From Renibacterium sp043789415 (GTDB lineage Bacteria; Actinomycetota; Actinomycetes; Actinomycetales; Micrococcaceae), in assembly GCF_043789415.1 (NCBI RefSeq), contig NZ_JBDLLW010000001.1, positions 558,001 through 622,000 of the forward strand: DNA of 64,000 nt. Reading direction: 5' to 3'. Made by a program: the position numbers and the translations under genes. Below, in pieces: positions 35,876 through 44,816 of this stretch; the first letter of the stretch is position 1, and every line of letters begins with the position of its first letter. Below the pieces are notes generated by a model, which was not told the origin of the DNA, did not search any database, and saw only the letters and a program-made list of their open reading frames with translations.

Positions 35876-37222
35876 TTAGATTCCTTCTACTCGGAGGACG
35901 GAGGTGATCTCGGTGGTCACCGGAAGCTCACGGATATCGGCCACGGTTCGGGCCAGTGCCGACTCAAGAGCCCGATGGGTGACGATGCGCAGCTCAGCAA
36001 AAGCCTGCTGACCTTCAGATCCATGGTGAATGGTCTGCCGCATGGTCTCGATGGACACCTCGTGATCGGCGAAGATCTGAGTGAGCTGAGCGAGCACCCC
36101 GGGCTGATCCGTCACGGTCAGCCCGATGCAGTAACTGGTTTGTACGCTTTCAATGCCCAGGGCGGGTACCTGCCCGGTGGTGGTCTCGGTCCGGCCGGGC
36201 CCGCCCAACACAATCCGCCGAGCGGCCGAGACCAGATCTCCGAGCACCGCTGAAGCGGTCGGCGTGCCACCCGCCCCCTGGCCGTAGAACATCAGTTCAC
36301 CGGCATACTCCGCCTCGACGAAGACCGCGTTGAAAGCACCGCGCACAGCGGCGAGCGGATGCTCACGGGAGAGCAGAGTGGGATGGACCCTCACGCTGAC
36401 CCCGGCGAGGCCTTCGGGGGAAACGGTTTTCTCAGCAATGGCGAGCAGCTTGATCACCAGACCGGCTTCCCGCGCAGCTTCGATATCGCGGGCACTGATC
36501 GAGGTGATCCCCTCACAGTGCACGTCTTGCAAGGCGAAACGGGTATGGAAGGAAAGCGAGGCCAGAATCGAGGCCTTAGCTGCGGCGTCGTGCCCTTCGA
36601 TATCCGCCGTCGGATCGGCTTCCGCGTAACCGAGGCGCTGGGCCTCGGCGAGTGCTGTGGCGAACTCCGCCCCGGTGGTGTCCATCTGATCGAGGATGAA
36701 ATTGGTGGTGCCGTTGACGATGCCGAGCACTCGGGTAATCTTATCGCCAGCCAGAGAATCCCTGATGGGCCGCAGGATCGGAATCGCACCGGCGACAGCC
36801 GCTTCATAGGAAAGCTGCACTCCTGCGGCATCCGCTTGCTCGTAGAGCGCTGGCCCTTCGGCTGCCAGCAAGGCCTTATTAGCACTCACCACGCAGGCAC
36901 CGTGAGCGATAGCGGTCTGAATCAAAGTCCGGGCCGGTTCGATCCCACCCAGTAGCTCGATCACCAGATCGGCGTCCTTGACCAAGGATTCGGCGTCCGT
37001 GGTGAAGAGATCCTGAGGCAGCGGCACTTCACGCGGCGCGTCCAAGCGGCGCACCGCGATACCGATCAACTCGAGAGACGCCCCGGTTCTCGCGGCCAGG
37101 GCTTCGGCGTCTTCTAAGAGGATTCTCGCCACCTGTGAGCCAACGTTGCCGCAGCCCAAGAGCGCGACCTTGAGCGGCCGGTGCGGCGCTTTGACATCAG
37201 TGGTATCCAAGGGGGTGGTCAT
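35876..37222 (-). CDS. hom: Homoserine dehydrogenase
   Basis: NAD(P)-dependent reduction of aspartate semialdehyde to homoserine, 448 residues. Rossmann motif GCGNVGSQ (23-30); the catalytic region contains NGTTNFILDQM and YAEADPTADIEGHDAAAK; the last 90 residues form an ACT domain (LTVTDQPGVLAQLTQIF), the usual site of threonine feedback. Its ATG overlaps the lysA stop by 4 bp. Confidence 0.96.
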   Translation of the reverse strand: MTTPLDTTDVKAPHRPLKVALLGCGNVGSQVARILLEDAEALAARTGASLELIGIAVRRLDAPREVPLPQDLFTTDAESLVKDADLVIELLGGIEPARTLIQTAIAHGACVVSANKALLAAEGPALYEQADAAGVQLSYEAAVAGAIPILRPIRDSLAGDKITRVLGIVNGTTNFILDQMDTTGAEFATALAEAQRLGYAEADPTADIEGHDAAAKASILASLSFHTRFALQDVHCEGITSISARDIEAAREAGLVIKLLAIAEKTVSPEGLAGVSVRVHPTLLSREHPLAAVRGAFNAVFVEAEYAGELMFYGQGAGGTPTASAVLGDLVSAARRIVLGGPGRTETTTGQVPALGIESVQTSYCIGLTVTDQPGVLAQLTQIFADHEVSIETMRQTIHHGSEGQQAFAELRIVTHRALESALARTVADIRELPVTTEITSVLRVEGI

Positions 37223-38682
37223 TGAGCTCCTGGGTCGCGGGCGAGTAGGTCTTCTTCGGTCTCGCCCCGCACGATAATCCGCGGAACGCCGTCCCGGACG
37301 GCGATTACGGCCGGACGGGGTAAGTAGTTGTAGTTGCTGGCCAGCGACCAGCAGTAGGCGCCAGTAGCCGGAACCGCGAGCAGGTCGCCGGGGCCGACAT
37401 CACCGGGCAAGTACACATCCCGAACCACGATATCGCCGCTCTCGCAGTGTTTACCCACCACCCGGCTGAGCACCGGTTCGGCGTGGCTGGCCCGATTGGC
37501 CAGTACCGCTGAATAGTCGGCGTCGTAGAGCACCGGCCGCGGGTTGTCAGCCATACCGCCGTCCACCGAGAGATAACGACGCTCGGCTTGCCGCGCTGAA
37601 CCGCTCGGAGAGGAGCTCTCCGGCGCATCCACCACCACGGTTTTCACGGTGCCCACGCTGTAGAGCGTGAAGCCGCTGGGCCCGACGATCGCCCGACCGG
37701 GCTCAATGGAGATCCGCGGCGGGGTGAGATTGAGCGCAGCGCACTGCTCGGCCACCACAGCGGCCATCGCCTGTGCGATCTCGGCGGCGGGCCGGGGGGA
37801 ATCGGCTTCGGTGTAGGCAATGCCATAGCCACCGCCCAGGTCCAGTTCGGCGAGGTCGATGCCGTGCCGGTCCCGCAATTGCGCACTGAAGGTGAGTAAT
37901 CGCCGGGCAGCCTCGGAAAAGCCCTCGGCATCGAAAATCTGCGAACCGATATGGCAGTGAATGCCCAGCAGATCGATGTGCTCGGCTCGGTGCGCCGCTA
38001 GGGCGGCCAACTCCGCAACGCTCGCACTATTATTGCCCTCGGCGGTTCGCTGCTCAGCGAGCGAAAGACCGAATTTCTGATCCTCGTGCGCGGTGGCGAT
38101 GAACTCGTGGGTATGAGCGTGCACTCCCGGGGTGAGCCGGAGCATCACCTTGGCTCGCACCCCGAGCTGCGCCGCGAGAGCTTCGATCCGGTCCACCTCG
38201 CTGAGCGAATCGGCAACGATCCTGCCCACGCCCAGCTTCAAGGCACGGCGCAACTCAGCATCCGATTTGTTATTGCCGTGCAAGCCCAGGCTCTCGGCTG
38301 GCACTCCGGCCCGTTCGGCGACCAGCAGTTCTCCGCCGGAGCAGGTGTCCAACCGCAGCCCCTCATCGATCACCCAGCGGGCGACTTCGGTGCACAGAAA
38401 GGACTTCCCCGCGTAGTAGACGTCCACTCCCCCGCAGATATCCGCGAACGCAATGTCGAAGGCATCCTTGAACTCCCGTGCCCGACGGCGGAACTCGGCT
38501 TCTGAGATAACGTACAGCGGGCTGCCGAACTCCTCGGCCAAACGGTGCACGCTCACCCCGTCGATGGCAAGTTCACCCGCCGGGTGACGGACGACGTCGT
38601 GGGCCCACTCCTGGGCGCGCAGGGCATTGCCATCCGCTGGAAAGCTCAGCCATTCCGGCGCGAGCGCTGAAACAGCCATCAC
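37219..38682 (-). CDS. lysA: Diaminopimelate decarboxylase
   Basis: PLP enzyme that makes lysine from meso-diaminopimelate, 487 residues. PLP Lys K93 in YYAGKSFLC, HCHIGSQIFD, LDLGGGYGIAY and the late VDGGMADNPRP are all visible. The GTG at 38682 overlaps the argS stop by one base; the next codon, ATG 38679, is an equally possible start. The coupling argS-lysA-hom-thrC-thrB is that of other Actinobacteria. Confidence 0.95.
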   Translation of the reverse strand: MMAVSALAPEWLSFPADGNALRAQEWAHDVVRHPAGELAIDGVSVHRLAEEFGSPLYVISEAEFRRRAREFKDAFDIAFADICGGVDVYYAGKSFLCTEVARWVIDEGLRLDTCSGGELLVAERAGVPAESLGLHGNNKSDAELRRALKLGVGRIVADSLSEVDRIEALAAQLGVRAKVMLRLTPGVHAHTHEFIATAHEDQKFGLSLAEQRTAEGNNSASVAELAALAAHRAEHIDLLGIHCHIGSQIFDAEGFSEAARRLLTFSAQLRDRHGIDLAELDLGGGYGIAYTEADSPRPAAEIAQAMAAVVAEQCAALNLTPPRISIEPGRAIVGPSGFTLYSVGTVKTVVVDAPESSSPSGSARQAERRYLSVDGGMADNPRPVLYDADYSAVLANRASHAEPVLSRVVGKHCESGDIVVRDVYLPGDVGPGDLLAVPATGAYCWSLASNYNYLPRPAVIAVRDGVPRIIVRGETEEDLLARDPGAQ

Positions 38683-40343
38683 TACATCCTTTCCGGAGCG
38701 GAGACCCCGAGCAGTTCAAGACCATTGGCCAGCACCTGACCAGTGGCGTCATTGAGCCAGAGCCGGGTGCGATTCAGATCGGTGACCGGCTCATCGCCCT
38801 GCGGAGTGACCCGGCAGGCGTCGTACCAGCGGTGATATGCCCCAGCGATGACTTCGAGGTGCCGAGCCACCCGGTGCGGTTCACGGAACTTAGCAGCCTC
38901 GGCGACCACCGAGGGGAAGCTGCCCAGGGCGGCGAGCAGCGCGGATTCCGTGGGGTGGTCAAGCAAGGCAGCGTCGAAGGGGAAGTCCGCAGAGACCACA
39001 CCCACCCCGGCCGCTTCAGCGTTGCGGTCGACGGCCTTGGTGCGGGCGTGGGCGTACTGCACGTAGAACACCGGGTTGTCGTTGCTGGCCTTTTGCAGCT
39101 CCTCGGGTTCCAGCGAGAGCGGGGAGTTCGCCGGTGACCTGCCCAGGGAGTAGCGCAGCGCGTCAGCCCCCAGCCAATTCAGCAGATCCCGCAGCTCAAC
39201 GATGTTCCCAGCTCGTTTCGACAGCCTGGCCCCGTTGACCGAGACCATCTGGCCGATCAGCACTTCGATATTGTGCTCCGGGTCGTCACCGGCACAGGCG
39301 GCTATCGCCTTGAGTCGTCCGATATAGCCGTGGTGATCTGCGCCCAGCAGATAAATTTTCTGCTCGAAACCCCTGTCCTTTTTGGAGAGGTAATAGGCGG
39401 CGTCAGCGGCGAAGTAAGTGGGTTCACCGTTGGCCCGGATCAGCACGCGATCCTTGTCATCCGTGAAGTCCGTGGTGCGCAACCATACCGCACCGTCCTG
39501 ATCGAAGACGTGGCCTTGCTCACGCAAGCGATTGACGGCTTCCTCAATGGCTCCGCTGGTGTGCAGTTGCTGCTCGGAGAAGAAAACATCGAAGTCCACG
39601 CCGAAATCGGCGAGGGTTTCCTTGATATCGGCGAGCTGCGCCTGATAGGCGGCCTGACGCACCACCGGCAACGCGGCCTCATCGGTGAGTTCCTTGATCG
39701 CGGGGTGATCGTTGATCACCAGATGCGCCAACTCGTCGATATAGGCTCCGGGGTAACCTCCCTCAGGAGTCGGCTCGCCCTTGATCGAGGCGAGCACCGA
39801 GGCGGCAAAATTATTCATCTGCGAACCGGCGTCGTTGATGTAGTACTCGGTGCTCACCGTCGCGCCGCTGGCCCTCAGCAGCCTAGCGAGCGAATCGCCC
39901 ACCGCTGCCCAGCGAGTATGCGCCAGGTGCAAGGGTCCAGTGGGATTGGCAGAAATGAATTCCACGTTGATGACCTGGCCCTCGAGAGCCTTGTTCTCGC
40001 CGTAGTGCTTTCCTGCTTCGACGATGTTCTTCGCGAGCGCGCCAGCGGCAGCAGCCTCCAGGGTGATGTTCAAAAACCCCGGTCCGGCGATGTCGACCGA
40101 AGAGACCCCGGCGATCGCTTCCAGCCTGCCCTTCAAGAGTTCGGCGACGGCGCGTGGCGCCAGTCCTGCCGGTTTAGCCAGTTGCAGAGCGATATTGGTG
40201 GCCCAGTCGCCGTGTTCCCGGTTCTTAGGTCGCTCGACCTTCACCAGGGCCGGAATCGCTTCTTCGGCCAGGGCGAGTTCGCCCGCGGCCACGGCGGCCC
40301 GCAGGGATGCGGTCAGAGCAAGGGAAAGTTCATCAGGAGTCAC
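38682..40343 (-). CDS. argS: Arginyl-tRNA synthetase
   Basis: Charges tRNA-Arg, 553 residues. The class I HIGH motif appears as PTGPLHLAHTRWA (HLAH, a common ArgS variant), the KMSKS equivalent as GARLSKRAGN, and the C-terminal anticodon-binding helical domain carries the DALR-type region. It starts at GTG 40343, 6 nt after a TATGCT -10 box, so the argS-lysA-thr operon appears to begin with a leaderless transcript. A tRNA-Arg(CCG) gene lies 6 kb away. Confidence 0.96.
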   Translation of the reverse strand: MTPDELSLALTASLRAAVAAGELALAEEAIPALVKVERPKNREHGDWATNIALQLAKPAGLAPRAVAELLKGRLEAIAGVSSVDIAGPGFLNITLEAAAAGALAKNIVEAGKHYGENKALEGQVINVEFISANPTGPLHLAHTRWAAVGDSLARLLRASGATVSTEYYINDAGSQMNNFAASVLASIKGEPTPEGGYPGAYIDELAHLVINDHPAIKELTDEAALPVVRQAAYQAQLADIKETLADFGVDFDVFFSEQQLHTSGAIEEAVNRLREQGHVFDQDGAVWLRTTDFTDDKDRVLIRANGEPTYFAADAAYYLSKKDRGFEQKIYLLGADHHGYIGRLKAIAACAGDDPEHNIEVLIGQMVSVNGARLSKRAGNIVELRDLLNWLGADALRYSLGRSPANSPLSLEPEELQKASNDNPVFYVQYAHARTKAVDRNAEAAGVGVVSADFPFDAALLDHPTESALLAALGSFPSVVAEAAKFREPHRVARHLEVIAGAYHRWYDACRVTPQGDEPVTDLNRTRLWLNDATGQVLANGLELLGVSAPERM

Positions 40344-40349
40344 CGCTCA

Positions 40350-40355
40350 AGCATA
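40350..40355 (-). promoter_or_regulatory. -10 box of the argS operon (leaderless)
   Basis: TATGCT on the minus strand, 6 nt before GTG 40343. No Shine-Dalgarno sequence is visible. Confidence 0.5.
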
Positions 40356-40434
40356 GTTCGAAGCGGCTGGCCTCCCCAAGACGACCGTTCAAGAGCAACG
40401 CAACAATAGCTCGTCGCAATAGTTTCGTGCTGCT

Positions 40435-40460
40435 GTCGTGCTGCCGATGGCAGCAACGAC
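40435..40460 (-). terminator. Hairpin downstream of the HNH-like gene
   Basis: Stem GTCGTGCTGCC with GGCAGCAACGAC (one bulge) around GAT, 40 bp past the stop on the minus strand. No T tract, so weak as a terminator. Confidence 0.35.
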
Positions 40461-40499
40461 TGGAGTTCCACACGTGCAGCTCTTGATGATTTCCCCGTC

Positions 40500-41912
40500 T
40501 TAGGGAGTTGGGCTGGCTGAGGGTGCTGGGCTGGCCTCAACAACCACCGGACTGCCATCGGCAGAGGAATCGCCCGAGGGAGTGGGATCAGTCGTTGGAG
40601 CGCTTGTCGGGCTGCTAGTCGCGCCGTCGGTTGGGTTGCTAGTGGGTGGTGGGCCATAAGTCGGCGGTGAGGAGGATGGCGGGCTCGAGGGCTGGTCACT
40701 CGGGTTAGGAGTGGAGCTGGTCGGGCTGGGGCTCTCAGTGGGCGTCGGGCCGGGACCCGGCTCTTGCGAGGGTGGGTCAGTGGGTGGGTCGGTGGGGATG
40801 AGCAGCGAAGGAGGGCAGTCGGTTGTGGTGGGATCCGGCGAGGAACTGGTCGACGGCTCTGATTTTCCGTGACTCGGTGAAGGCGAAGCCGAAGGATTTG
40901 AAGCCGAGGACGTGCTCTCGGCTTCCCCTGATTCCGCGGGATAGCTCACCGGACTGGGTGAAGAATTCTGAGGTCTCGAGAGATCGGGAATCTGGATGCC
41001 GGGCTGGTGCGGCTTCGAATCATCTGTCGGCACGAAGATTCCGGGGCAATTCCGCAAAACGGCACCCAGTACATCGTGCTCCGTCTGGGTGACCCACAGA
41101 CCATAGGTAGCCTTGACACTGATCTGCCGGGCAACGTAATAACAACGGTAATCGCTGTTGCTCGGTAGCCAGGAGGAAGCGTCCTTCGATCCCTTGGAAA
41201 TGGTGCTCAGAGTTTCCACGGCCATCAAATTGAGCGGGTCATTGGCGAATGCCAGTTTCTGCGCCTCGGTGAGTTTCTGTCCACCTTTTTGCCAGGCATC
41301 CGATAGCGAGACCACTTGATCTATCTGAACTATCGCTGATTTTGACCGGTCAAAAGCGAGCTTGTTTCCGGTGTAGGGGTCACTCAGCTCCCCGGACCGC
41401 ACTACGCAGTGCGTGCTGCCATCGGCGAACGCCACATTGCTCAAATCACGTCGCAGGATGTCGTTCCTGGTATCGCAACCATTGTGATCGACATCGGGCC
41501 AGGCCGGTCCGAACTGAGCACGCGAATAGCCGGTCTTCGGCAGCGCTGCCTTGATCGGCAAGCGTCCCAGCAGATCGACGGCCAGAGTGCGGGATGGCGG
41601 TTCCGGGTGCGGTGCTCGCACTCCGGCTGGGATCACCGTGGAGTCCGGTACCGGCTCGATCGGGGGAAGATCCAAAGAGGCGGTACTGCTGGGCGGCAGG
41701 GTGACAGAGATGGTCGCCGGGTTGACGGTGCTCTGCGAAGCGGCCGAAATCGGGCTCGCGAGCACACCATTGAGCGCCCCGCCCACGCCGAGGATCGCTA
41801 CGATGGCAATAACCCACACCGAAAGCAAAACCCAGAATCTCGATTTGGGCGGCTGGTCTCCCGCATTACTGCGAGAACGGCCTTCCACCTCCACTGACAA
41901 CTTCCGATTCAC
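40500..41912 (-). CDS. Membrane-anchored DUF1524/GmrSD-C HNH-like protein with a substituted key residue
   Basis: Protein of 470 residues: a short basic cytosolic N-terminus, one membrane segment (about 29-50), a Pro/Ser linker, an HNH-like domain (about 110-290) and a Ser/Pro/Thr-rich tail (about 305-470). Family blocks: WPDVDHNGCDTRNDILRRDL (139-158), FANDPLNLMAV (222-232) and YRCYYVARQISVKATYGLWV. In relatives as I recall them the motif is IDHVVxLxDAW; here it is IDQVVSLSDAW with Q199, so the presumed catalytic or metal-binding His is missing. Topology places the domain outside the cell. Activity is uncertain. GTG 41912 has GGGGAAG upstream. Confidence 0.8.
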   Translation of the reverse strand: MNRKLSVEVEGRSRSNAGDQPPKSRFWVLLSVWVIAIVAILGVGGALNGVLASPISAASQSTVNPATISVTLPPSSTASLDLPPIEPVPDSTVIPAGVRAPHPEPPSRTLAVDLLGRLPIKAALPKTGYSRAQFGPAWPDVDHNGCDTRNDILRRDLSNVAFADGSTHCVVRSGELSDPYTGNKLAFDRSKSAIVQIDQVVSLSDAWQKGGQKLTEAQKLAFANDPLNLMAVETLSTISKGSKDASSWLPSNSDYRCYYVARQISVKATYGLWVTQTEHDVLGAVLRNCPGIFVPTDDSKPHQPGIQIPDLSRPQNSSPSPVSYPAESGEAESTSSASNPSASPSPSHGKSEPSTSSSPDPTTTDCPPSLLIPTDPPTDPPSQEPGPGPTPTESPSPTSSTPNPSDQPSSPPSSSPPTYGPPPTSNPTDGATSSPTSAPTTDPTPSGDSSADGSPVVVEASPAPSASPTP

Positions 41913-42031
41913 ACTCTTCCCCGAACAACTCTCAGATCGCCGATATTCACTCCTTCAAGGAGGCTAGCTCGGTTTCCTGAAAATTGGCAGAGTATTACCA
42001 AACCGTTTCCCATTGGAAAACTATTACCAGC

Positions 42032-43267
42032 CTAGGCTTGCTGGTCTTCCAGGAAGTTCGGCCTGCAGGCAAAGAACGCCCCGATGCCCAAAAGCGCCAA
42101 TGTGACGAAAAGGAAGCCGAAACCGGTGATCCAATTACCGGTTGCTTGATGCAAAATGCCGAAGAGCAGAGGTCCGATGCAGGCCAGAGCGTAACCAACG
42201 CCCTGACTGAAACCGGAGAGAGCACCGGCTCCCTGCTGCGAACGAGTCCGCAGATTGATCAGCAATAAGGCCAGGGCAAAGGTGCCCGGCCCGATACCGG
42301 CGAGCGTCACCCAGAGCCAGGTAGCGGTGCCGGGGCTGAGCAGCAGGCCCAGGTACCCCGCGACGAAACAGATCAGCAGCACCACCACGACCGGCATCGG
42401 ATTGCGCATCCGGCTGGCGAACAGCGGGACCACAAGACTCAGTGGAAGTCCGAGGGCAGCGAAGAGCGCCAGCATCGAGCCCGCCGCCGCTGGACTCAAC
42501 CCGGCCTCGGTGAGAATCTGGGGCATCCAGGCGAACATGGCATAGGTGTTGAGCGAAGTACAGCCGAACATCAGGGTCAGGCCGAGCCCCATCGAGGATC
42601 GCCAGACGCTGATCTTCTTCGTCGGCTCTTTCAGCTGCCCGGTCTCTCCCTCGACAGCACTCGCGGGGACCTCAGCCGGTGTCTGAGCCAATCGTCGTGA
42701 ATCACTGAAAAGCGTCACGATCCACGGAATGGCCGCCACGAAGTTGAAACCAGCCCAGACCGCCAGAGAAGTCTGCCATCCGGCCGCGGAGGCAACCGGG
42801 ACGGCGAACTGGGCGGGCAAGGCGGTGCCGACGCTGAGCATCGTGACGTAGAGCGCTGTCACCAAGCCCAGCCGATCAGGGAAATAGTGCTTCACCAGGG
42901 GCGGCAGCAGAACATTTCCGGCCCCGAGCCCCGCCAGGGCGATCACCGTGAAGATCAGGAACAAAGGAGTATTCGGTGCCACCACTCTGGCTAGCTGGCC
43001 CACTATCGCAATGGCCATGGCACCGATCAGCAGTTTTTCCAGGCTGGTCCAGCGCATCATCAAGGGGGTGAAGAAACCGAAGAAAGCAAAGACCAGGGTG
43101 GGCAGCATGCCCAGCAGGCCGATAGTCAGGGAGTCTACCGGTAGGTCCTTGCCAATATCGGAAACCACCGGAGGCACTACGGTGACCGCGGAACGCAAAG
43201 TGGCAGCGATCAGCAGAATTCCGACGAGCGCGAGAGTTCTGCCCTTGAAAGACGCCGTTTTCACCAC
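42032..43267 (-). CDS. MFS transporter, CynX/NimT-like
   Basis: Major-facilitator carrier of 411 residues with 12 membrane segments and a central loop (about 190-225). N-terminal RSAVTVVPPVVSDI is typical of the CynX/NimT branch (cyanate or 2-nitroimidazole transporter-like); the substrate cannot be told from sequence. It starts at GTG 43267 (a second GTG follows), 6 nt after a weak TACCGT -10 box. It is divergent from the flavin-module lipoprotein gene with a 176-bp shared control region. Confidence 0.85.
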   Translation of the reverse strand: MVKTASFKGRTLALVGILLIAATLRSAVTVVPPVVSDIGKDLPVDSLTIGLLGMLPTLVFAFFGFFTPLMMRWTSLEKLLIGAMAIAIVGQLARVVAPNTPLFLIFTVIALAGLGAGNVLLPPLVKHYFPDRLGLVTALYVTMLSVGTALPAQFAVPVASAAGWQTSLAVWAGFNFVAAIPWIVTLFSDSRRLAQTPAEVPASAVEGETGQLKEPTKKISVWRSSMGLGLTLMFGCTSLNTYAMFAWMPQILTEAGLSPAAAGSMLALFAALGLPLSLVVPLFASRMRNPMPVVVVLLICFVAGYLGLLLSPGTATWLWVTLAGIGPGTFALALLLINLRTRSQQGAGALSGFSQGVGYALACIGPLLFGILHQATGNWITGFGFLFVTLALLGIGAFFACRPNFLEDQQA

Positions 43268-43273
43268 TCACCC

Positions 43274-43279
43274 ACGGTA
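43274..43279 (-). promoter_or_regulatory. Possible -10 box of the MFS gene (leaderless)
   Basis: TACCGT on the minus strand, 6 nt before GTG 43267. A poorer match than the others of its kind in this window. Confidence 0.3.
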
Positions 43280-43296
43280 CCAGCGAGGCCTCATCA

Positions 43297-43314
43297 GGTC
43301 ATTCGAATATGACC
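43297..43314. promoter_or_regulatory. Operator-like palindrome upstream of the MFS gene
   Basis: GGTCAT and ATGACC separated by 6 bp (TCGAAT), 30 bp before the MFS start. A shorter repeat AGTTC/GAACT lies at 43353-43367. Either could bind a regulator of the divergent pair; no regulator gene is adjacent. Confidence 0.3.
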
Positions 43315-43443
43315 CGAAATGAGTGTCGGTTTCCTCACAGCCATTCCAGGCGAGTTCACAGCGAACTTCAAGGTGGTTTTCCTGAACTCTTCCGGCGCTG
43401 GCAACGTCTCCTAGAATGACAGCCAAGCAACCCAGGAGGAGCT

Positions 43444-43914
43444 ATGAAGAACGCCAGCCGCAAGACCATGTTCATCTCGGCCGCGGGCATCGCCCTGTTC
43501 GGAGGAGTGACAGCTTGCGCTCCAGCGAGCAGCCCATCCAGCCCCAGTGCCTCTGAGGCAAACAGTGATACCGCACAGCCGAGCTCTTCAAGCAGCGCAT
43601 CCAGCGCTGCCGGCAGTTCCTATCAGGACGGCAGCTACAGCGCGGATGGTCACTACACCTCACCCAATGGTGAGGAAACCATCGGGGTCAAGGTCACCCT
43701 CGCTTCAGGCGTGGTCAGTGATCTGCAGTTGACCCCGCACCCGTCAAATCCCAATACCCAGAAATTCCAGGGAGAGTTCATCTCCGGCGTCAATGCCCTG
43801 GTGGTCGGCAAGAAAATCGATGAGCTGAACGTCTCTAAGGTCTCCGGCTCTTCGCTCACCAGTGGCGGTTTCAACCAGGCCATCGACGAGATCAAGAAGG
43901 AAGCAGCTAAGTAG
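43444..43914 (+). CDS. FMN-binding lipoprotein (extracytosolic flavoprotein)
   Basis: Protein of 156 residues: lipoprotein signal with lipobox VTAC (C25), a Ser-rich spacer (26-60) and an FMN-binding domain (about 62-154). The covalent-attachment motif is SGSSLTSGGF with T140 as the expected flavinylation site of ApbE, corresponding to the S(G/A)xxT motif of NqrC/RnfG-like domains. AGGAGG lies just before the ATG. It is followed at once by the ApbE gene and an RnfD/NqrB-like reductase gene, so it should be the outward-facing electron carrier of this module. Confidence 0.9.
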   Translation: MKNASRKTMFISAAGIALFGGVTACAPASSPSSPSASEANSDTAQPSSSSSASSAAGSSYQDGSYSADGHYTSPNGEETIGVKVTLASGVVSDLQLTPHPSNPNTQKFQGEFISGVNALVVGKKIDELNVSKVSGSSLTSGGFNQAIDEIKKEAAK

Positions 43915-43916
43915 TC

Positions 43917-44816
43917 GTGGCCATGGCGCAGAGCGAAGCCGCCTTCTCCGCCAGCTACCGATTCCAGGCGATCGGCACCCAGTGGCAGATCGACACGGCG
44001 AGGGAAATCGATCAAGACACCCGTTCAGCGCTCACCGTAGTGATCGAAGACTACGACCGGGCTTTTTCCAGGTTTCGCTCCGATTCTCTGGTCGCCCAAG
44101 CGGGCAGGTACCCCGGCGTGCATCAACTGCCTGCGGCAGCAGCAGAACTCGAACCTGTCTACCGTGCGCTGCACCGTCTGACCGACGGCGCAATGACGCC
44201 GCTGGTCACCGCTTCGCTGGAGCACTTGGGCTATGACGCCGGCTACCGGCTGCGCGCAGCCCCCGGTTTCCTGCCGGCTCCCGATTGGGCCACGTCGATC
44301 GAATGGCAGGGCAGCACGCTGCACACCAAACAAGCAGTGGTGCTGGATTTCGGCGCTGCAGGCAAGGGGCAGCTGGTCGATTTACTGGCTGTGGTGCTAA
44401 AAGAGCACGGCTTCGAAAGCTTCATCATCGATGCCAGCGGGGACCTGATCGCTTGTGGCCCCGATTCCTTCCGAGTGGCGCTGGAACATCCTTACGATCC
44501 TTCCTCAGCGATCGGCGTACTGGAGCTCGGTGATCAAGCGCTGTGCGCCTCGGCTTCGAACCGGCGAGCCTGGGGGGATGGACTGCATCATGTTCTCGAC
44601 GGCACGACGGGCAAACCGGTGCAGACAGTGGTGGCGAGCTGGGCCCTAGCCGATGCGGCGCTGCGAGCGGATGCCCTGGCAACAGCGCTTTTCTTCACTG
44701 ACCACGAGACCCTCGCCGAAGAATTCGACTTCTCCAGCGTCCGGCTGTTCTCCGACGGCCGAGCTGAGATTTCAGCCAATTTTCGTGGTGAGATCTTCCT
44801 GAAAGGCAGCAACTGA
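43917..44816 (+). CDS. apbE: FAD:protein FMN transferase (ApbE family)
   Basis: Transfers FMN from FAD to a Thr of a target flavoprotein; the target is presumably the lipoprotein encoded 2 bp upstream. The protein has 299 residues. FAD-binding blocks: DRAFSRFRSDSLV, VLDFGAAGKGQLVD, SFIIDASGDL and the late DALATALFF. No signal peptide is visible, although ApbE usually acts outside the membrane: this copy begins with MAMAQSEAAF, so it may act before export or be exported in another way. GTG 43917 or ATG 43923 could be the start. Confidence 0.9.
   Translation: MAMAQSEAAFSASYRFQAIGTQWQIDTAREIDQDTRSALTVVIEDYDRAFSRFRSDSLVAQAGRYPGVHQLPAAAAELEPVYRALHRLTDGAMTPLVTASLEHLGYDAGYRLRAAPGFLPAPDWATSIEWQGSTLHTKQAVVLDFGAAGKGQLVDLLAVVLKEHGFESFIIDASGDLIACGPDSFRVALEHPYDPSSAIGVLELGDQALCASASNRRAWGDGLHHVLDGTTGKPVQTVVASWALADAALRADALATALFFTDHETLAEEFDFSSVRLFSDGRAEISANFRGEIFLKGSN

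Noticed and set aside
40500..41000. Tandem-looking Ser/Pro/Thr-rich DNA that could suggest a CRISPR or minisatellite
   Set aside because: No regular repeat-spacer unit; it is in-frame low-complexity coding sequence of the HNH-like protein tail.
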